This document shows positions 11,097 through 22,849 of a DNA stretch of 64,000 nt, piece after piece (position 1 is the stretch's first letter; each line of letters starts with the position of its first letter). The notes below the pieces were generated by a model. It had not been told where the DNA came from. It was given only the letters and a program-made list of their open reading frames with translations, and searched no databases. A program made the position numbers and the translations under genes. The DNA comes from Ditylenchus dipsaci (taxonomy: Eukaryota > Nematoda > Chromadorea > Rhabditida > Anguinidae): NCBI GenBank assembly GCA_004194705.1, contig SADC01000368.1, positions 53,545 through 117,544 on the forward strand. The letters run 5' to 3'.

Positions 11097-11405
11097 AGGC
11101 ACCTGAAATAGACAAGAGGAAAAAAGCAAAAAACGGCTGAAAAATAGGAGGAACTTATCTAATGCAACACCTCGAGCACTTATTCTTGCAACTAGAGGCT
11201 GAAATCACCATCGAATCACCAATTGTACAAATAGTAACGATAGAAAACATACCTACACACATGTTGCGAACTTATCAAAGTCTTTAGCACACAGAATTAC
11301 GAATATTTTCATGGCTTGATCATGTGGAATCCATTTGCAGGCACCTAAAAATACACAAGAGACAAAAAGCAGAAGACGGCGAAAAATATGACTAAAACTT
11401 ATCTA
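11097..11405. repeat. diverged tandem duplication, period about 242 bp
   Basis: The segment from AGGCACCTGAAATAGACAAG to AACTTATCTAAT (11097-11163) recurs, diverged, at 11339-11405. It lies in the 3' non-coding part of the Kolobok-like element; 10790-11515 shows no supported gene. Confidence 0.5.
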
Positions 11406-11592
11406 ATTCGAGATGACGTATCTTGGTAATCCGAGTAAAAGCTGAAAATGCGTAATTATCACTCATTTCAACATAGTAACCGTAGAAAAGACACTAAAGC
11501 TTTAGACTAGAATGACTCTAGCCATTAGCATTACAGTCAATTAGACAATTCACATGAGCATACTCAGAAAGAAGGGGAGCGAAAACATCCAC

Positions 11593-12562
11593 GGCTCACC
11601 TTGAGACTGGCATTAATTTTTCTGATATCAATTGATTCTGGCAAAAATTAATTCTGGAAAAAATTCAAACTGACAATAATTGGTCTTGACCAGATTTTTT
11701 TTGAATAAAACTTGTATTAGCAAAAATGGTTTCGAAATTAATGATTCCAGTAAAAAATGGTTGTGTATTAATTTGGCTTCTTTTGGACCTGGATGACCTG
11801 AAAAAATTGAGTCAGATTCTGAAACAAATCGTCCTATCATACGTTAAATCGTGTTACTAATTGGGTTTGTTAGGGACCATTTTACCACTATCAAATCATC
11901 TTCAGCATGCCCGAATTAGTTCAAAAAACAGGTTTTGGAACATGAAAAACGTAAAAAAAATTTTGATCCAAGTAGACGACCACTTGGTTTGGTTGGTTCA
12001 AAAAAATTAAATTCCCGCAAAATTATAAAAAATGCACAAATTTAAAAATGCGGATCAATTCATGTGTGGCCAATTCGTGTTTGGACGAATTTGGTATGGA
12101 TCTATTCGGTTAACTCATGTAAATGGATATCCACTGACCAGAAGGTACCCATTTTGGGTTTTGGGGTCTGGGTCGATAAAATCACACTTTTTGTCTTAAC
12201 AAACCCAATTCTCCACACAATTTTGAATAAAGAAAAGTGTTTGTATTTTGATTTTTGAAAAATTTTATTTTTAGGCCATCCATATGGATATCCACCTGAC
12301 CAGGTGGTAACTACACTGGATTCGGGGTTCGGTTGGGTGAAATCGAACTTAATATAAATCAATTAATATCAATTAATATAATCAATTAATATAATTTAAT
12401 TTAAATCGAAAACAATTATTTGCATGAACATTTAACTACCAAACAAATTATTCAAAAAAAATCTGGTCAAGACCAATTATTGTCAGTTTGAATTTTTCCA
12501 GAATTAATTTTTGCCAGAATCAATTGATATCAGAAAAATTAATGCCAGTCTCAAGGTGAGCC
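11593..12562. mobile_element. hAT-type foldback with about 110-bp arms
   Basis: A 970-bp element with ends GGCTCACCTTGAGACTGGCA and the inverse, flanked by a perfect 8-bp duplication ACATCCAC (11585-11592, 12563-12570). The arms extend to the CAGATTTTTTT region. The 750-bp interior is AT-rich without a gene. It interrupts the right inverted end of the Kolobok-like element. Confidence 0.85.
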
Positions 12563-12707
12563 ACATCCACGCACTAGAACAAAAGATTCGAAATGATTTC
12601 AAAAACGATTTTGAAATTCAAATCTCTGGCGTGCCTGATACCCGCGAATTTGAAATGCAAGAATTATTACATCGGGCGCGAGCATGCCCTTTAAAGAGCT
12701 GAAATCC

Positions 12708-12914
12708 TAGAGATGGCAAATGGCTTATTTCGGGACGGGACACCGGGACGGGACAGGGCCTAAAAATCCTTCGGGACGGGACGGGACGGGACGTCCCGAC
12801 CCATTAATAAGGGAAAAATAAAGGAAAAATGAAGGAAAAATCGGAAATCATTCCGGGACGGGACACCGGGACGGGACAAGCCCTAAAATTCCGTCCCGTC
12901 CGAGGCCATCTCTA
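12708..12914. mobile_element. hAT-type MITE with CGGGACGGGA arrays
   Basis: A 207-bp element with ends TAGAGATGGC and GCCATCTCTA, and a perfect 8-bp duplication TGAAATCC (700-707 past 12000, i.e. 12700-12707, and 12915-12922). The interior carries runs of GGGACGGGACACC in both orientations. A related partial copy with CGGGACGGGACGG lies at about 31330-31400. Confidence 0.85.
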
Positions 12915-13056
12915 TGAAATCCTGGCTACAGCCTGCAGGACACATGACAATCTTGTGTCATCAATTTTGTACCGTAATTTTTTTGCCGCGACAATTTTGT
13001 GCCGACAATTTTTCGAAGCCATAATTTCAAATTTATCATTCTTTGTCTTGTGAAAA

Positions 13057-13314
13057 TCGTATTCTCTGTAATAAACGCCATCGCGAAAAGTCGGAAAATA
13101 TACCCAGTACCCTTTATTCGGGGATTCAAATTTACTTGAATTTTTCGATGTTACACGACCTTACAAAGAAAATTCCTGAATCTCAAATATGTGAAAATAC
13201 TGCATTTGACGGTTTAGTTTCAGATAATCTAAGAAAAAGTTGTGAAATCGACAAAAAATAAGTTCGTGTACATTTTCCGACTTTTGGGGAGGGCGTTTAT
13301 TAGAGAAAATAAGG
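13057..13314. mobile_element. CCGTATT MITE, GGGCGTTTATTAGAG subtype
   Basis: Degenerate member with CGTATTCTCTGTAATAAACG at the left and GGCGTTTATTAGAGAAAATA at the right, followed by GGTA. About 258 bp. No coding capacity. Confidence 0.55.
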
Positions 13315-13496
13315 TATTTTAAATGTTGTTCTTTAATCTAACTCAGTTCTACTAGATGATCCATTCACCAACCAAACCAAGTAGCCGTCCACTTGGTGCA
13401 ATTTTTTCATGTTTTTCGAAGTTCAAAATATGGTTTTCGCACTGATTCGAGCATTCTAAAGAAGGTTTGATAATAGTAAAAGGCTCAAATAGAAAT

Positions 13497-15118
13497 GTAC
13501 CACCAAATGTGAGAATTTGGCCGCCTTTTTTATTTTTTTGGCCGCCTTTTTTGAATTTCAAATTAAAAAATAGAAATTGGCCGCCTTTTTTAAAAATTGG
13601 CCGCCTTTTTTTCTTGTCAATTCCTGTTTTTCAAATTTTAGCTTCAATTTGATGGTAATTTTGCTCTTTATGATAGCAAAAATGAAAGCGCAGAATCTGG
13701 GCTACGTACTGTATAAAAAAGGGTGAACTTATAGGAAAAAGTTAGAAAATATAATCAAAAACACCTAGAGGGCTATTTCGGCTTCTATCCAGGCCTGTGC
13801 AAGGGCCGGCCCGCCCGGGCCGTGATTTTTGAGGCCCGGGCCGGGCCCAACTTTCAAAATTGCTTACGGGCCGGGCCGGGCTCGAAAATCGACGGCCGGG
13901 CCGGCCCGGAAATTATTAATCTTAAATTACCTTATCAAATCCAACTTTAAAAAAAATTTAAGTCTTGTATCAAAATGGATCAATCAAAACGGATTTCGGG
14001 TTTTCAACAATTTGTTGACTGACTTACTGGAATTTTCAAAAGTTTGAAGAAAGTTCTGTTCATACAAAGACTTGTTTCTGAAACTTTTTTGAAATCGCAT
14101 TGAATCAATTAATGGTTTGTTAGAAAGCTTAAATCCAGGGCTATGTAATAGTGTGAAATTTTTAGAAATAAAAATTCGAAACAAGTCAAAAAAGTTCCTG
14201 GGCCATAGTAACAATCGCGGTAACAACTAAAAGTAACGTGGCTAAAAGTAAAATCCCGAGATATTTCACTCCTGACTTGGAAACTGAGTATTTTAAGGAA
14301 TAAAATTAGGTACAGCGATGAGTCAATTGATGAAAAAGAGTAGAGAAAACTTTTTACATAATCAATATTTCTCTATTTGTGTAAGAAAATAAATAATAGA
14401 AAAAAATATTGCGTTTCGAGTGATGTTGAATATAAAGTCTCCCACCTATTTTTTGCTTGATTTTTGAATATGTTAGAAATTGTACTCACAGTTGACTATA
14501 CTACGGCCAGCCCGGCCGGGCGGGCCGGGCCCGAAAAAAATTAGTTCCGGGCCGGGCTGGGCCGGGCCCAAAAAAAATGTCCGGCCGGGCCGGGCCGCGA
14601 AAAAGTGGGCCCTGCACACCTGCCTCTATCTCCTAAATGGTTTTTGTGTAATTTGAACGTTTTGAATTACAGCTTTTACAAGTTGGTACTATCCTTTCTA
14701 TAATAGCAAATACGAAAGCTCAGAACTTTGGCTACTCACTAATTTGAAAAAAGTGTCAACTTGTAAGGTAAAATTCAAAAAATTACACAAAAACCATTTA
14801 GGAGATAGAGGCCGAAATAACCATCTAGGTTTTTTGATTACATTTTCTAATTTTCCTATAAGTTCACGATTTTTTCATACCAATATGCAGCCCAGATTCT
14901 GGGCTTTCATTTTTGCCATCATTAAGAGCAAAGTTACCATCAAATTAGAGCTAAAATTTGAAAAACAGGAATTGACAAAAAAAGGCGGCCAATTTTTAAA
15001 AAAGACGGCCAAATTTATTTTTTATTATGAATTTAAAAAAGGCGGCCAAATTCTATTTTTTTTATGAATTAAAAAAGGCGGCCAAAAAAAATAAAAAGGC
15101 GGCCAAATTCTCACTTTT
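13497..15118. mobile_element. foldback with GGCCGCC arms, interrupted
   Basis: Left arm 13497-13785 (GAGAATTTGGCCGCCTTTTT repeats, then TATTTCGGC) is inverted at about 14800-15118. A smaller palindrome (14630-14800) and the GC-rich hAT element (13790-14622) fill the middle. Frames in the arms are shadows of the repeat. No duplication was resolved. Confidence 0.6.
13790..14622. mobile_element. hAT-type element with GGGCCGGGCC-rich ends
   Basis: Ends CAGGCCTGTGCA and CTGCACACCTG; flanks CTTCTATC (782-789 past 13000, i.e. 13782-13789) and CCTCTATC (14623-14630) match at 7 of 8. About 110 bp at each end is made of GGGCCGGGCCGGGC-type repeats, while the 600-bp interior is AT-rich. No gene. Confidence 0.75.
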
Positions 15119-15130
15119 GGTGTACATTTC

Positions 15131-16376
15131 TCATACAGCATAGTAAAATGCCATTTTGTAGAATACAGGACGTTTTGACTATTTTTGAGGAAAAACATCA
15201 TTTTATCCAGCGTCTTATTGACCTTATTTGACATTTATGAACGAAAAAAAACGTTTTGACTAAACATTTTTAAAGATAAGAAGGATTTGGCGTGCCAAAA
15301 AAAAAAATATTAAAACAAATGGCAATACGATTCCTGGATTAACGCTTTTTATGAAAAATGGATTCTGGGGAAACTTCACGTTCTGAATTTAAAGAAACAA
15401 GCTAGTTATTTTTAATTTTGTCTCAATAAAAACTCCCTGAAAAAATATCTAGACTTATGAGTACTTGTGCATTTGGTTTAGCGGTAACCATAAAGTTTGA
15501 ACCAGATCCCAAGGTCATTTACTACACATTTGGTCACTCATTCAACAATCTATTATTGTGAATCTTTATTGATCAAACCTTTTGAAATGTGGTATTTAAA
15601 ACTACTTCTTAGTTTTCATTTCTCCTCGAAATCAGCCTGGTTATTTGCCTCAACTACCAAAGAGGTGTACAAGAAATTATAGAAATCCCCAAAAATTATA
15701 CATTTCCTCTACGAGAATGAGGTGGTCACGGTAAATTAAATTTTGATCCTTTTGAAGTCCTTGTCACAAAAACAATAACCGGATCTAAATTCGGCCGGCG
15801 TAAGGCGTTCAGTGTTTTTGGTTGATTTTTTAAATTTAGATTTATCGAATTTAAAGGCTTCCAATTATCTTATTTTAACCTGGGCGACACCCTGGCCCAG
15901 ACTAAACAATCGCAGGCAAGAATGGGCTGAAAAGTGCTCTCAACCACAGACGTATTTCAAAAATTTTGGTGAAAGGCAACATTGAGGGGTGGCTGATTTG
16001 TACAAAAAAAATCCGCCTTAATCCTCTTTAGTAAGACTAGTGGCCGGACCTGGCCCGTTGGATTGCCTGCTTAGACCTCTTCTTCCTGGATATGTCTCAA
16101 CCTTCAACAGTCAAAACGGGAAAAAATAGAGTGCCAAAACATCAAAAATCGAAAAGACCATTAAATGACTGCCTCAGCAATTTAATATACTTTTATATTT
16201 AGAAAAGCTAGTTTTTAGTTGGTAAAAAGTATTCCATAGATCTACTCCGGCTAGTCTTTGCTGCAAAACTCTTGCCATTTCCAAAAAACGACCTGCAAAA
16301 TAGACATTTACTACTCCTTAAACCAGACTGGCTAATCAGATTTGGCAAAGTTGTAAAAAATCAGGGTAAAAAATGG
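15131..16376. other. no gene recognised
   Basis: AT-rich. Contains a segment (about 16030-16110, GGCCGGACCTGGCCCGT) that recurs at about 18975-19012. No exon with convincing splice sites. Confidence 0.4.
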
Positions 16377-17743
16377 TGATTGGAGTCACTAGGCAAAAAT
16401 TCATTGATGTTTTTCGAAAAGAGAGACACGAAAAACACATCAGATCGAAGTTTAGAAACAAAAATATTTTGTGAAAAAATTGCCCTGGTCCAATTCAGGA
16501 GCGTCTTGGTAGTTTTCGAACTGTTTCAGAACTCACGTTTTATAGGTGCTATAGTAAACAAGGTCATATACAAATTGGCTCTATATGTGTTTATGCCGAC
16601 GCCGAAAAAAATATTCCTTGATCCCGCCTGTTGTATTTTTTTCCAAAAAAATTTTAATTTTTTTAATTGGACGATACGGAAAAGTGCCTGCTTTTTTGAA
16701 AAAGTGCCATCTTTTGTAAGAAACTGTCCGCTTTTTTGTGAAAAAATGCCCGTTTCTGGATTAACCTGTTATATTCATTATGGATAATCATTTTTTATGG
16801 CGCAAATTTACTTTATTGTGGCGCAAATACACTTTTTATTGGCGCAAATATTTTTTGGCGCAAATAAACTTCTTTTTGGCACAAATACACTTTTTTATGG
16901 CGCAGATTCAGTTTTTCTTGGCACAAATTTACTAAAATTGGTGCAAATTTACTGAAATTGCGCCAAAAAAAAAGTAAATCTGTTCCATAAAAAGTGTATT
17001 TGCGCCAAAAAGAAGTTTATTTGCGCCAAAAAATAATTGCGTTAATAAAAAGTGTTTTTGCACCATAATAAGTAAATTTGCGCCATAAAAAATGATTGTC
17101 CATTCATTATGCTTTATATGAACGTAATTCTTGAATTTGAAACTGCAGTATTTTGCAGTAAATGGACGTATATCATACGGTTGCTAAAATATGCAGACTC
17201 AGTCCTTGTTATAAAGGGGTTTCACAAAAAGCGGGCACTTTTCCGTTTTGTCCTTTTAAATTGTCTCAAAAATCATTTAAATACATTTTTTTTTTAAAAA
17301 TACACATTTACGAGACCACCGTGAGATCATATAGATCGTTATGTCGTACTTGGGTTGGCCGCTGCACAACCGAAACCAGCGCATTTTTCAAGAAAAGTAT
17401 TAATTAGTTGTAGGTTAATATAAAAAACCATAAAATTTGAGCAGCAGGCTAACACATCTGTAAATGAATGGTTTTCTGAGACGATCAGACGAAAGAAAAT
17501 TTTGCGGAAAAAATTCAACAGGGGGACCAAGACATATTTTTTTCGGCGTCGGCCATAACACATATAGAGTCTCGATTGGTGTGAAAAAGAAGGGGTTAAA
17601 AGTAAAAATAAAATTAACTTAAGATTGCAAAATATCATTTTTCTAGTCAAAATAGCCCTCTTAAAGTCTGTCCTTCTTTGAAAGAAATTACAATATAAAT
17701 TTTGAAAAAAACATCAATGAATTTTTGCCTAGTGACTCCAATC
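16377..17743. mobile_element. foldback with GATTGGAGTCACTAGGC ends
   Basis: Outer arms GATTGGAGTCACTAGGCAAA...TTGATG (16379-16412) are inverted at 17710-17743. Inside, a second inverted pair carries TATG...GCCGACGCC and the CCTTGATCCCGCCTGTTG block (16570-16640 and 17509-17570). The MULE-like 320-bp element sits between them. No gene. Confidence 0.6.
16782..17101. mobile_element. MULE-like foldback with TGGCGCAAATACACTTTTT arrays
   Basis: A 320-bp palindrome starting GGATAATCATTTTTTATGGC and ending with its inverse, with a perfect 9-bp duplication ATTCATTAT (16773-16781, 17102-17110). The arms are tandem copies of TGGCGCAAATACACTTTTT. A half-copy (one arm only) lies at 31107-31190. Confidence 0.85.
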
Positions 17744-18048
17744 AAAGCAGTAGCTGTGTTTCATCAACCAGCTAATATGTTCGAACATGGTGGTTTTTGG
17801 AGTCTAGGCACTGCCCAGGCAGTGTTCAATTTCACCAACCCAATTATCCAAATCAACAGGCCACACTTGTTTATATCCAACTAGAAATGGCTGAAGCCAC
17901 AGTATATGTCAGGAAATATAAGATGGAGGTCTTGTTTGAAGGCAAGCTGGATGCTCAGTACTGCCTGGAAGGTATGCGGTATGCGCAGGTTGCTGATTTC
18001 GAGGCAAGTTTTTGGTTTGGATTTAAAAAAATTAGGCAAATATTTTGA
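17744..18048 (+). CDS. possible exon remnant, unknown
   Basis: An open stretch with protein-like composition, including EMAEATVYVRKYKMEVLFEG and LDAQYCLEGMRYAQVADFE (about 17884-18003). No clear start, acceptor or partner exon was found and no family recognised. It may be a fragment left beside the foldback. Confidence 0.2.
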
Positions 18049-18286
18049 CCAAACATTTAGTAGTTTTTTGAAAATTATCGTATGTAAATAAAAATGTCAG
18101 TTTTTCGCAAGGCAAAACCACCCGAGATAATAACTGCTCGAAATTGAAATTCTATACTGGCTGTCCCGATTAGCTTTCATGGTTTGTGGAGACTTAGAAA
18201 GCAAAATTTTTTCCCACAAAACTCACAAGCTATAGCAAATTTGGAGTGCCTTCATGACATACTCTTAACAGCTATTTTTCTTACTA

Positions 18287-18923
18287 CAGTCGACGTTCGA
18301 TAGTACGTGCCCCCAAAAGCTCGTTCCTCAGCTGGGTCCGACACTTCTTCAGCCCAGTTTTTAAAATGTTTGATCGGTTTTGATTTGTCAGTCTAGTTCT
18401 AATATCGCAAGGATTTGGATCTTGCCGATCGATTATAAAGGACCATGGTTTTTGCGCGCAGCGACATGTCCAAAATTTAATTGTCGGGGGACACTTCTCT
18501 TTCGTCTAACGATGTACTCTTTCGAGTCATTCGAAACAACTCCAAAGAGTACACTGATAGATCTATCAGTGTCTATAGATAAAAGAGAAATGTCCCCCGC
18601 CAATTCAAATTTTGCACATGCCGTTGCGCGCAAAAACCATGGTCCTTTAAGAAATGATATATTTTCGCCATTTTGACCCGCAACTCTCGATAGTACGTAC
18701 ACCTTAATTCAGTTTTTTAGAATTTAGGTGTCGAGAGTTGCCGGTCAAAACGGCAAAACTATATCATTTCTCAAAAACGATCTGCAAAATCCGCATCCTT
18801 GCAATATTTTGGACTAGACTGACGAATCAGAACCGATGAAACACTCTAAAAACCGGGCTAAAAAAGTGTCGGACCCAGCTGGGAAACGAACTTTTGCGGT
18901 TACGTAAAATTGAGAGTCGACAG
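18287..18923. mobile_element. pogo-type MITE, GGGTCCGACACTTTTT family (copy 1)
   Basis: A 637-bp element with ends CAGTCGACGTTCG and GAGAGTCGACAG flanked by TA. Inverted arms carry GGGTCCGACACTT and ATATCGCAAGGATT..GATCTTGCCGATCG. The central palindrome around 18430-18700 produces mirrored open frames that are not genes. Confidence 0.7.
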
Positions 18924-19459
18924 TATAAAAACCCAAAAATACTCCACATGTTTGAATCATTGGCTACGCTAAGACTAGTGTCCATGCCGGACCTGGCCCG
19001 TCTGGATGTAGACGAAAATGCAAACCTCTTTTATCACTTTTTCATGTTTTCGATTAGTTGAACTCAAAACCAAAAGGCGCTTACTTCAAATATCTCGGAA
19101 GCTTACGAAAAGGGCATTGCAAAAAAGAATTAGAGTTTTCGATCGATAAATTGAAAATATTGAGGTTTTTAGTTACTTATTTTCTTCGATATTTTCAATT
19201 TTTCAATAACCAATTATTAAAATGTTTTGACATCTTTGATTTTTCAGTCAGCGACTATCAAATTTTTTTGATAGTTTTGATGATCGAAAATAAATATTCC
19301 AAAAATTTAAATTCGGTGTAAAAATCGATATTTTTGATTTTTAGCAACCGATAATTGAGGATCAAAAACATCCAGAAGAGTAAATTGCCACCATCAAGCT
19401 CTAGCAATTCCATGGGCAAGGAATTACGGCAGTCATGTGGCGGAGAAGAAATTCAATTA
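18924..19459. other. no gene recognised
   Basis: AT-rich; the 87-aa frame at 19058-19321 is low-complexity and unsupported. Confidence 0.4.
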
Positions 19460-19823
19460 CAGTCAACTCTCTTAAATGACAACCCCCTCAAAGTTCGTTC
19501 CGCCTAGGGTCCGACACTTTTTACCTCAATTTTTGAAGCTTTTTGTCAGTTGTCTTCGGTCTAGTCCGAAATATCGTAAGGATTCTGGTTTTTTCACAAA
19601 AAGGGGTGCGGTTTATTGAGTACCTGCGGGTCTCTACAACGAAAATGATGAATTGAAAAACGTTTGGCAAAATCAGAATCCTTACGATATTTCAGACTAG
19701 ACTGGCCGAAGACAACTGGCAAAAAGCTTCAAAAATTGAGGTAAAAAAAGTGTCGGATCCTAGGCGGGAACAAATTTGAATGAGGGGGGGGGGGGGGGTT
19801 GCCGGTTTAACGAGAGTTGACTG
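19460..19823. mobile_element. pogo-type MITE, GGGTCCGACACTTTTT family (copy 2)
   Basis: A 364-bp element with ends CAGTCAACTCTCTTAAATGA and the inverse, flanked by TA (19458-19459, 19824-19825). Arms match copies at 18287, 32030 and 46107 over the GGGTCCGACACTTTTT and ATATCGTAAGGATTC parts. Confidence 0.8.
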
Positions 19824-19976
19824 TAGACAAAAAGAAAATAAAATGTTTGATGAGGAAAATTGGAAATACAGTTCTTGGTGTACGATGCGTTACTTTCTTG
19901 GGACGAGGATTTATCGGAGGGTTTACGCTTATGAACGAGTGGATAGCTGAAATTTATATTATCACTCCTAACCCAC

Positions 19977-21513
19977 CCTAGCTTGTTGCAGCATTCCCAA
20001 AGTGCCAGCCCAAGATGTTCGGAAATGTTTGCGGTCAGTAGGACGGTGTGTGGCCATGCTGCTGCACATCCCTCTGTCAGATTGCCGTACTCCACTATGC
20101 CCACCCAATAGCTTCTGGTGGGCTCCAATCCTAAATACACAAGGGTGCAACAAGCGCTTCTATCGAATTTTGTAGTATTTTTAGATACTGGATAATTCGA
20201 CCTTGGTGATGCCACCTCAATACCACCACCTGAGTAACTCCATCTGCGTACCACTGCCTGCGTACCACCACCTCGGTACCAATACGTGAGTACCCCACCC
20301 TGGTGACCCAAACTGTTACCTTGAAATTAATAGACAGCCTCAACGGAGAATAATATTGGGTCAAACTTTTTTTTAAAACATAGCTAAGATCCTGCGCTAC
20401 AATGTAACAAGCCTTTTTTCAAAAATGATCATTGAAAAGTGAAATTGCCTGAGTGTTTCTTAATTCCCATCAATGAAAAATCTGGATTTTTTCTATAATT
20501 GAGTACCCACTTTAAAATTGATAGGCAGCCTCAACGGTTCATCGCTGCAAACTTCTTTTAAACGATAGTCAAGATCTTGTGCTATTACGTGACAGAGCAT
20601 TTTAGATTTTGTGATTAAAAACGCCAGTAAAAATCAGATTTATAAAAAAAGTAGGACACACCACACATGCCAAATACCATATAGAGATTGTTAAAAGAGA
20701 AAGAACACATGAACGGTATCCACCTGTGAAATGTCCTTTGATCAAGATGGGAGCATTACTTCTGTATGGCTGTTGAAAAAGTACTTCTCCACTGATTCGG
20801 CCACTCTCACTATTCATTTTGGCCATGGCTTTCAGGGTATCTGAAGAAAGTATTAAATATACGGTTCTCTAGTAATCGGCCACTCTTAAAAACGACGTGA
20901 TTTTTGTTTTTTATTATAATAATTTTAATATAATGATTGTTTACATCAGTGATCACACAAAAAGTTCGTTCCCACCTAGGGTCCGACACTTTTTTAACTC
21001 GACTTTCGAATTCTTTTACTCATTCTGTTTTTGTAGTCTTGTCCCAAATATAGTAAGGATTCCGATTTTACTGGTCTCTGTTGGTAAACTGTTGAAAACT
21101 CGCAGAGCTGCGGAAGGCCTCGATGGCCTGCGGAAGGCCTCAAAGACCTCGATTACCAACGGGCAAAGCTTTTTTTCGTAGCTAAAAAGTTTCTTTTTTT
21201 GTGTTTCTCGGTGTTTTTCTGATCGTAAATTTTTATTTTTAAATCAGCATGCGTCCCGGAATCTCTAGTTTCTAATGAGCCATCAACTGACTTGATGTAG
21301 TTATAAAAAGTTTGAGAAATACCCGTTTTTTGGGGAGACAGACTAGGTATTTCAGGTATTTCTCGAGCTTTTCATATCTACATCGAGTCAGTGGTGCTCA
21401 GGTTCAAGCGCTCCAAATAATTTTCTAAAATTACCTATGTATTGGTGTTGAGCCCACCCAAATATGCACAAAACTGGCAACACATACCATTTCACACCAA
21501 TATATTTGCACAT
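19977..21513 (-). pseudogene. secreted SOD-like gene, copy 1 (last exon missing)
   Basis: Minus-strand exons: 21435-21513 (ATG and signal peptide, MCKYIGVKWYVLPVLCIFGW, phase-1 donor ATAG|GTAATT), 20724-20840, and 19977-20130. The second exon gives SGRISGEVLFQQPYRSNAP; the third gives GLEPTRSYWVGIVEYGNLTEGC, aligning with the Cu/Zn-SOD segment that normally reads HGFHVHEFGD.T.GC. Compared with copy 2 at 33.4 kb, the third exon carries a net +2 shift after TEGC, and no counterpart of the fourth exon was found, so this copy is probably dead. The copper-ligand His-x-His is WVG here. The 593-bp second intron contains inserted palindromic sequence, and intron 1 holds one arm of a GGGTCCGACACTTTTT MITE (20958-21070). 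Confidence 0.75.
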
Positions 21514-21870
21514 CTTCACTTTTAATCCAAATTGATCCAAAATCTTAGTTTCAACAAAATTAGGTCATGCAGTGTCTGAGTTCAACAGCAAAGCAATAAA
21601 ATATTTATTGCTTTCAATCTTAATGCTCACAAAAACAAAGATTTTCACTGCAGATTTCATTTCTCCGCCAGTGACACAAAGACATAGAGAAGCACGAAGA
21701 AGTCATAGCAGCTCTGGACTACAGTTATCACCCACAATTGCAGGGGTATTTGGTCGGCGAAGCAGATCATCTGAAACTGGATTTGCTATAGCTTTGGTGA
21801 TTTCAAATGAAAATGCACAAAATGAATTCAAGACAAGCATGTGCCCGAGCCATAATTTTGGTAGGACACA
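21514..21870. repeat. duplicated block shared with 34931-35220
   Basis: Sequence upstream of the SOD-like start codon (CACTTTTAATCCAAATTGAT through GCAGATCATCTG) is nearly identical to that upstream of copy 2. The duplicated unit therefore included 5' flanking DNA. The frames here are not supported as exons. Confidence 0.7.
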
Positions 21871-21929
21871 CGGGAAAGGCACGAACACCCCGTCACTCAT
21901 CAAAGAACTTTATATACCAAAAGATAGCT

Positions 21930-22810
21930 CTCTTTGAGCTTACTAAGAAACCGTTCGCAAAAATCTGCTACGCGCTAAAACGCGCTGAGATATCGGCTTC
22001 TGAAAATTAGATATTTTTGATCTACTATCTATTGCAGATTAGCACACAGTGACCAACAGGCACTTGTGGCGCAGCGTAAAAGCCCAAGTGCCCGCCCCCT
22101 CCAAAGAGTATTTCTCTCTAAGCGTACTATTTTGGGTTCCCTTGATTTTTTAAGTTTTCTATTTTGCAATGTGTAGCGCGCTAACTTAGGATTAGGCTTA
22201 GGCCTTAGGCAAAGCTGAAAAAAGTTTGCTTAGAGAAAAATACTCTTTGGAGGAGGGGGAGGGCGGACGGCAACCGGACATTTTGCATAATTGTGAAATT
22301 TGTCCACGGACAAATCGCATAATTTTTTCGGTGTAATTCGGGCAAAATTTTTTTTTCGTAGATTTTTTTTAATTCTTTTTTTACAGATTGATTTTAAATA
22401 TTGTAGATAATATTTTTTCAGTATATAATGCAAAAACACAATTTTCGATAAAGAAGTTTTATTAAAAATAAACGGAAAATTTAAAAGTAAAATAAAAAGT
22501 AGCAATTAGGAATCCAACCTTCAACATAAAAAAGAGAGAATCAACCCATGCCACTGCGCCACGAGCTTAGTTGGACCGCCGCCGTCTCATCTCAAAAATC
22601 TATGACCGCCGGGGGCCGCCGAAGTAACCGAAGGGGTGCCGCCGGCGGCAGTCCAACTATGGCCACGAGTACCTTTTAGTCGCTGTTGCTTATCTGCAAT
22701 ACGTAGTAGGTCAAAAATTTCTAATTTTCAAAAGCCGATATCTCGGCGCGTTGTAGCGCGTAGCAGATTTTACGAACGGTTTCTTAGTAAGCTCAACATG
22801 GTTCCAAGCA
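21930..22810. mobile_element. foldback with GCCGATATCTC...CGCGC arms
   Basis: The arm at 21940-22110 (AAACCGTTCGCAAAAATCTG, ACGCGC, TGAGATATCGGCTTCTGAAA) is inverted at 22665-22795. A second palindrome inside (22092-22130 and 22222-22265) carries CCTCCAAAGAGTATTT. No gene. A tRNA-like piece lies within. Confidence 0.55.
22505..22575 (-). ncRNA. tRNA-like sequence (degenerate tRNA or SINE head)
   Basis: The minus strand has an A-box match TGGCGCAGTGG (22552-22562) and a weaker B-box GGTTGGATTCC (22508-22518), spaced as in tRNA genes. No full cloverleaf or anticodon arm could be drawn with confidence. Confidence 0.3.
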
Positions 22811-22849
22811 ATAGTCATGATCAAAAAATATGTATAGAGGCTCTTGTTT

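Larger units (their letters stand above)
6669..12690 (+). mobile_element. Kolobok-like TTAA transposon, 6.0 kb with nested insertions
   Basis: The left end begins AGGGGCATGCTCGCGCCCGA at 6669; the right end is its inverse, ending at 12690. Each is flanked by TTAA (6665-6668 and 12691-12694). The inverted ends are nearly identical for about 195 bp (6669-6865 and 11517-12690 minus an insertion), ending near the shared TAATGCTAATGGCTA. A DDE transposase relic lies between them on the plus strand. TTAA target plus this transposase type points to the Kolobok superfamily; piggyBac is the alternative, but the protein does not resemble it. Three younger elements (8678, 9759, 11593) have landed inside. 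Confidence 0.75.

Noticed and set aside
18380..18702. 98-aa and 89-aa frames on opposite strands with near-identical protein pieces
   Set aside because: Both are read through the same palindromic centre of a pogo-type MITE.
19760..20311. 183-aa minus-strand frame taken as one exon
   Set aside because: It merges intron sequence with the SOD-like exon 19977-20130; splice sites and comparison with the second copy give a better model.
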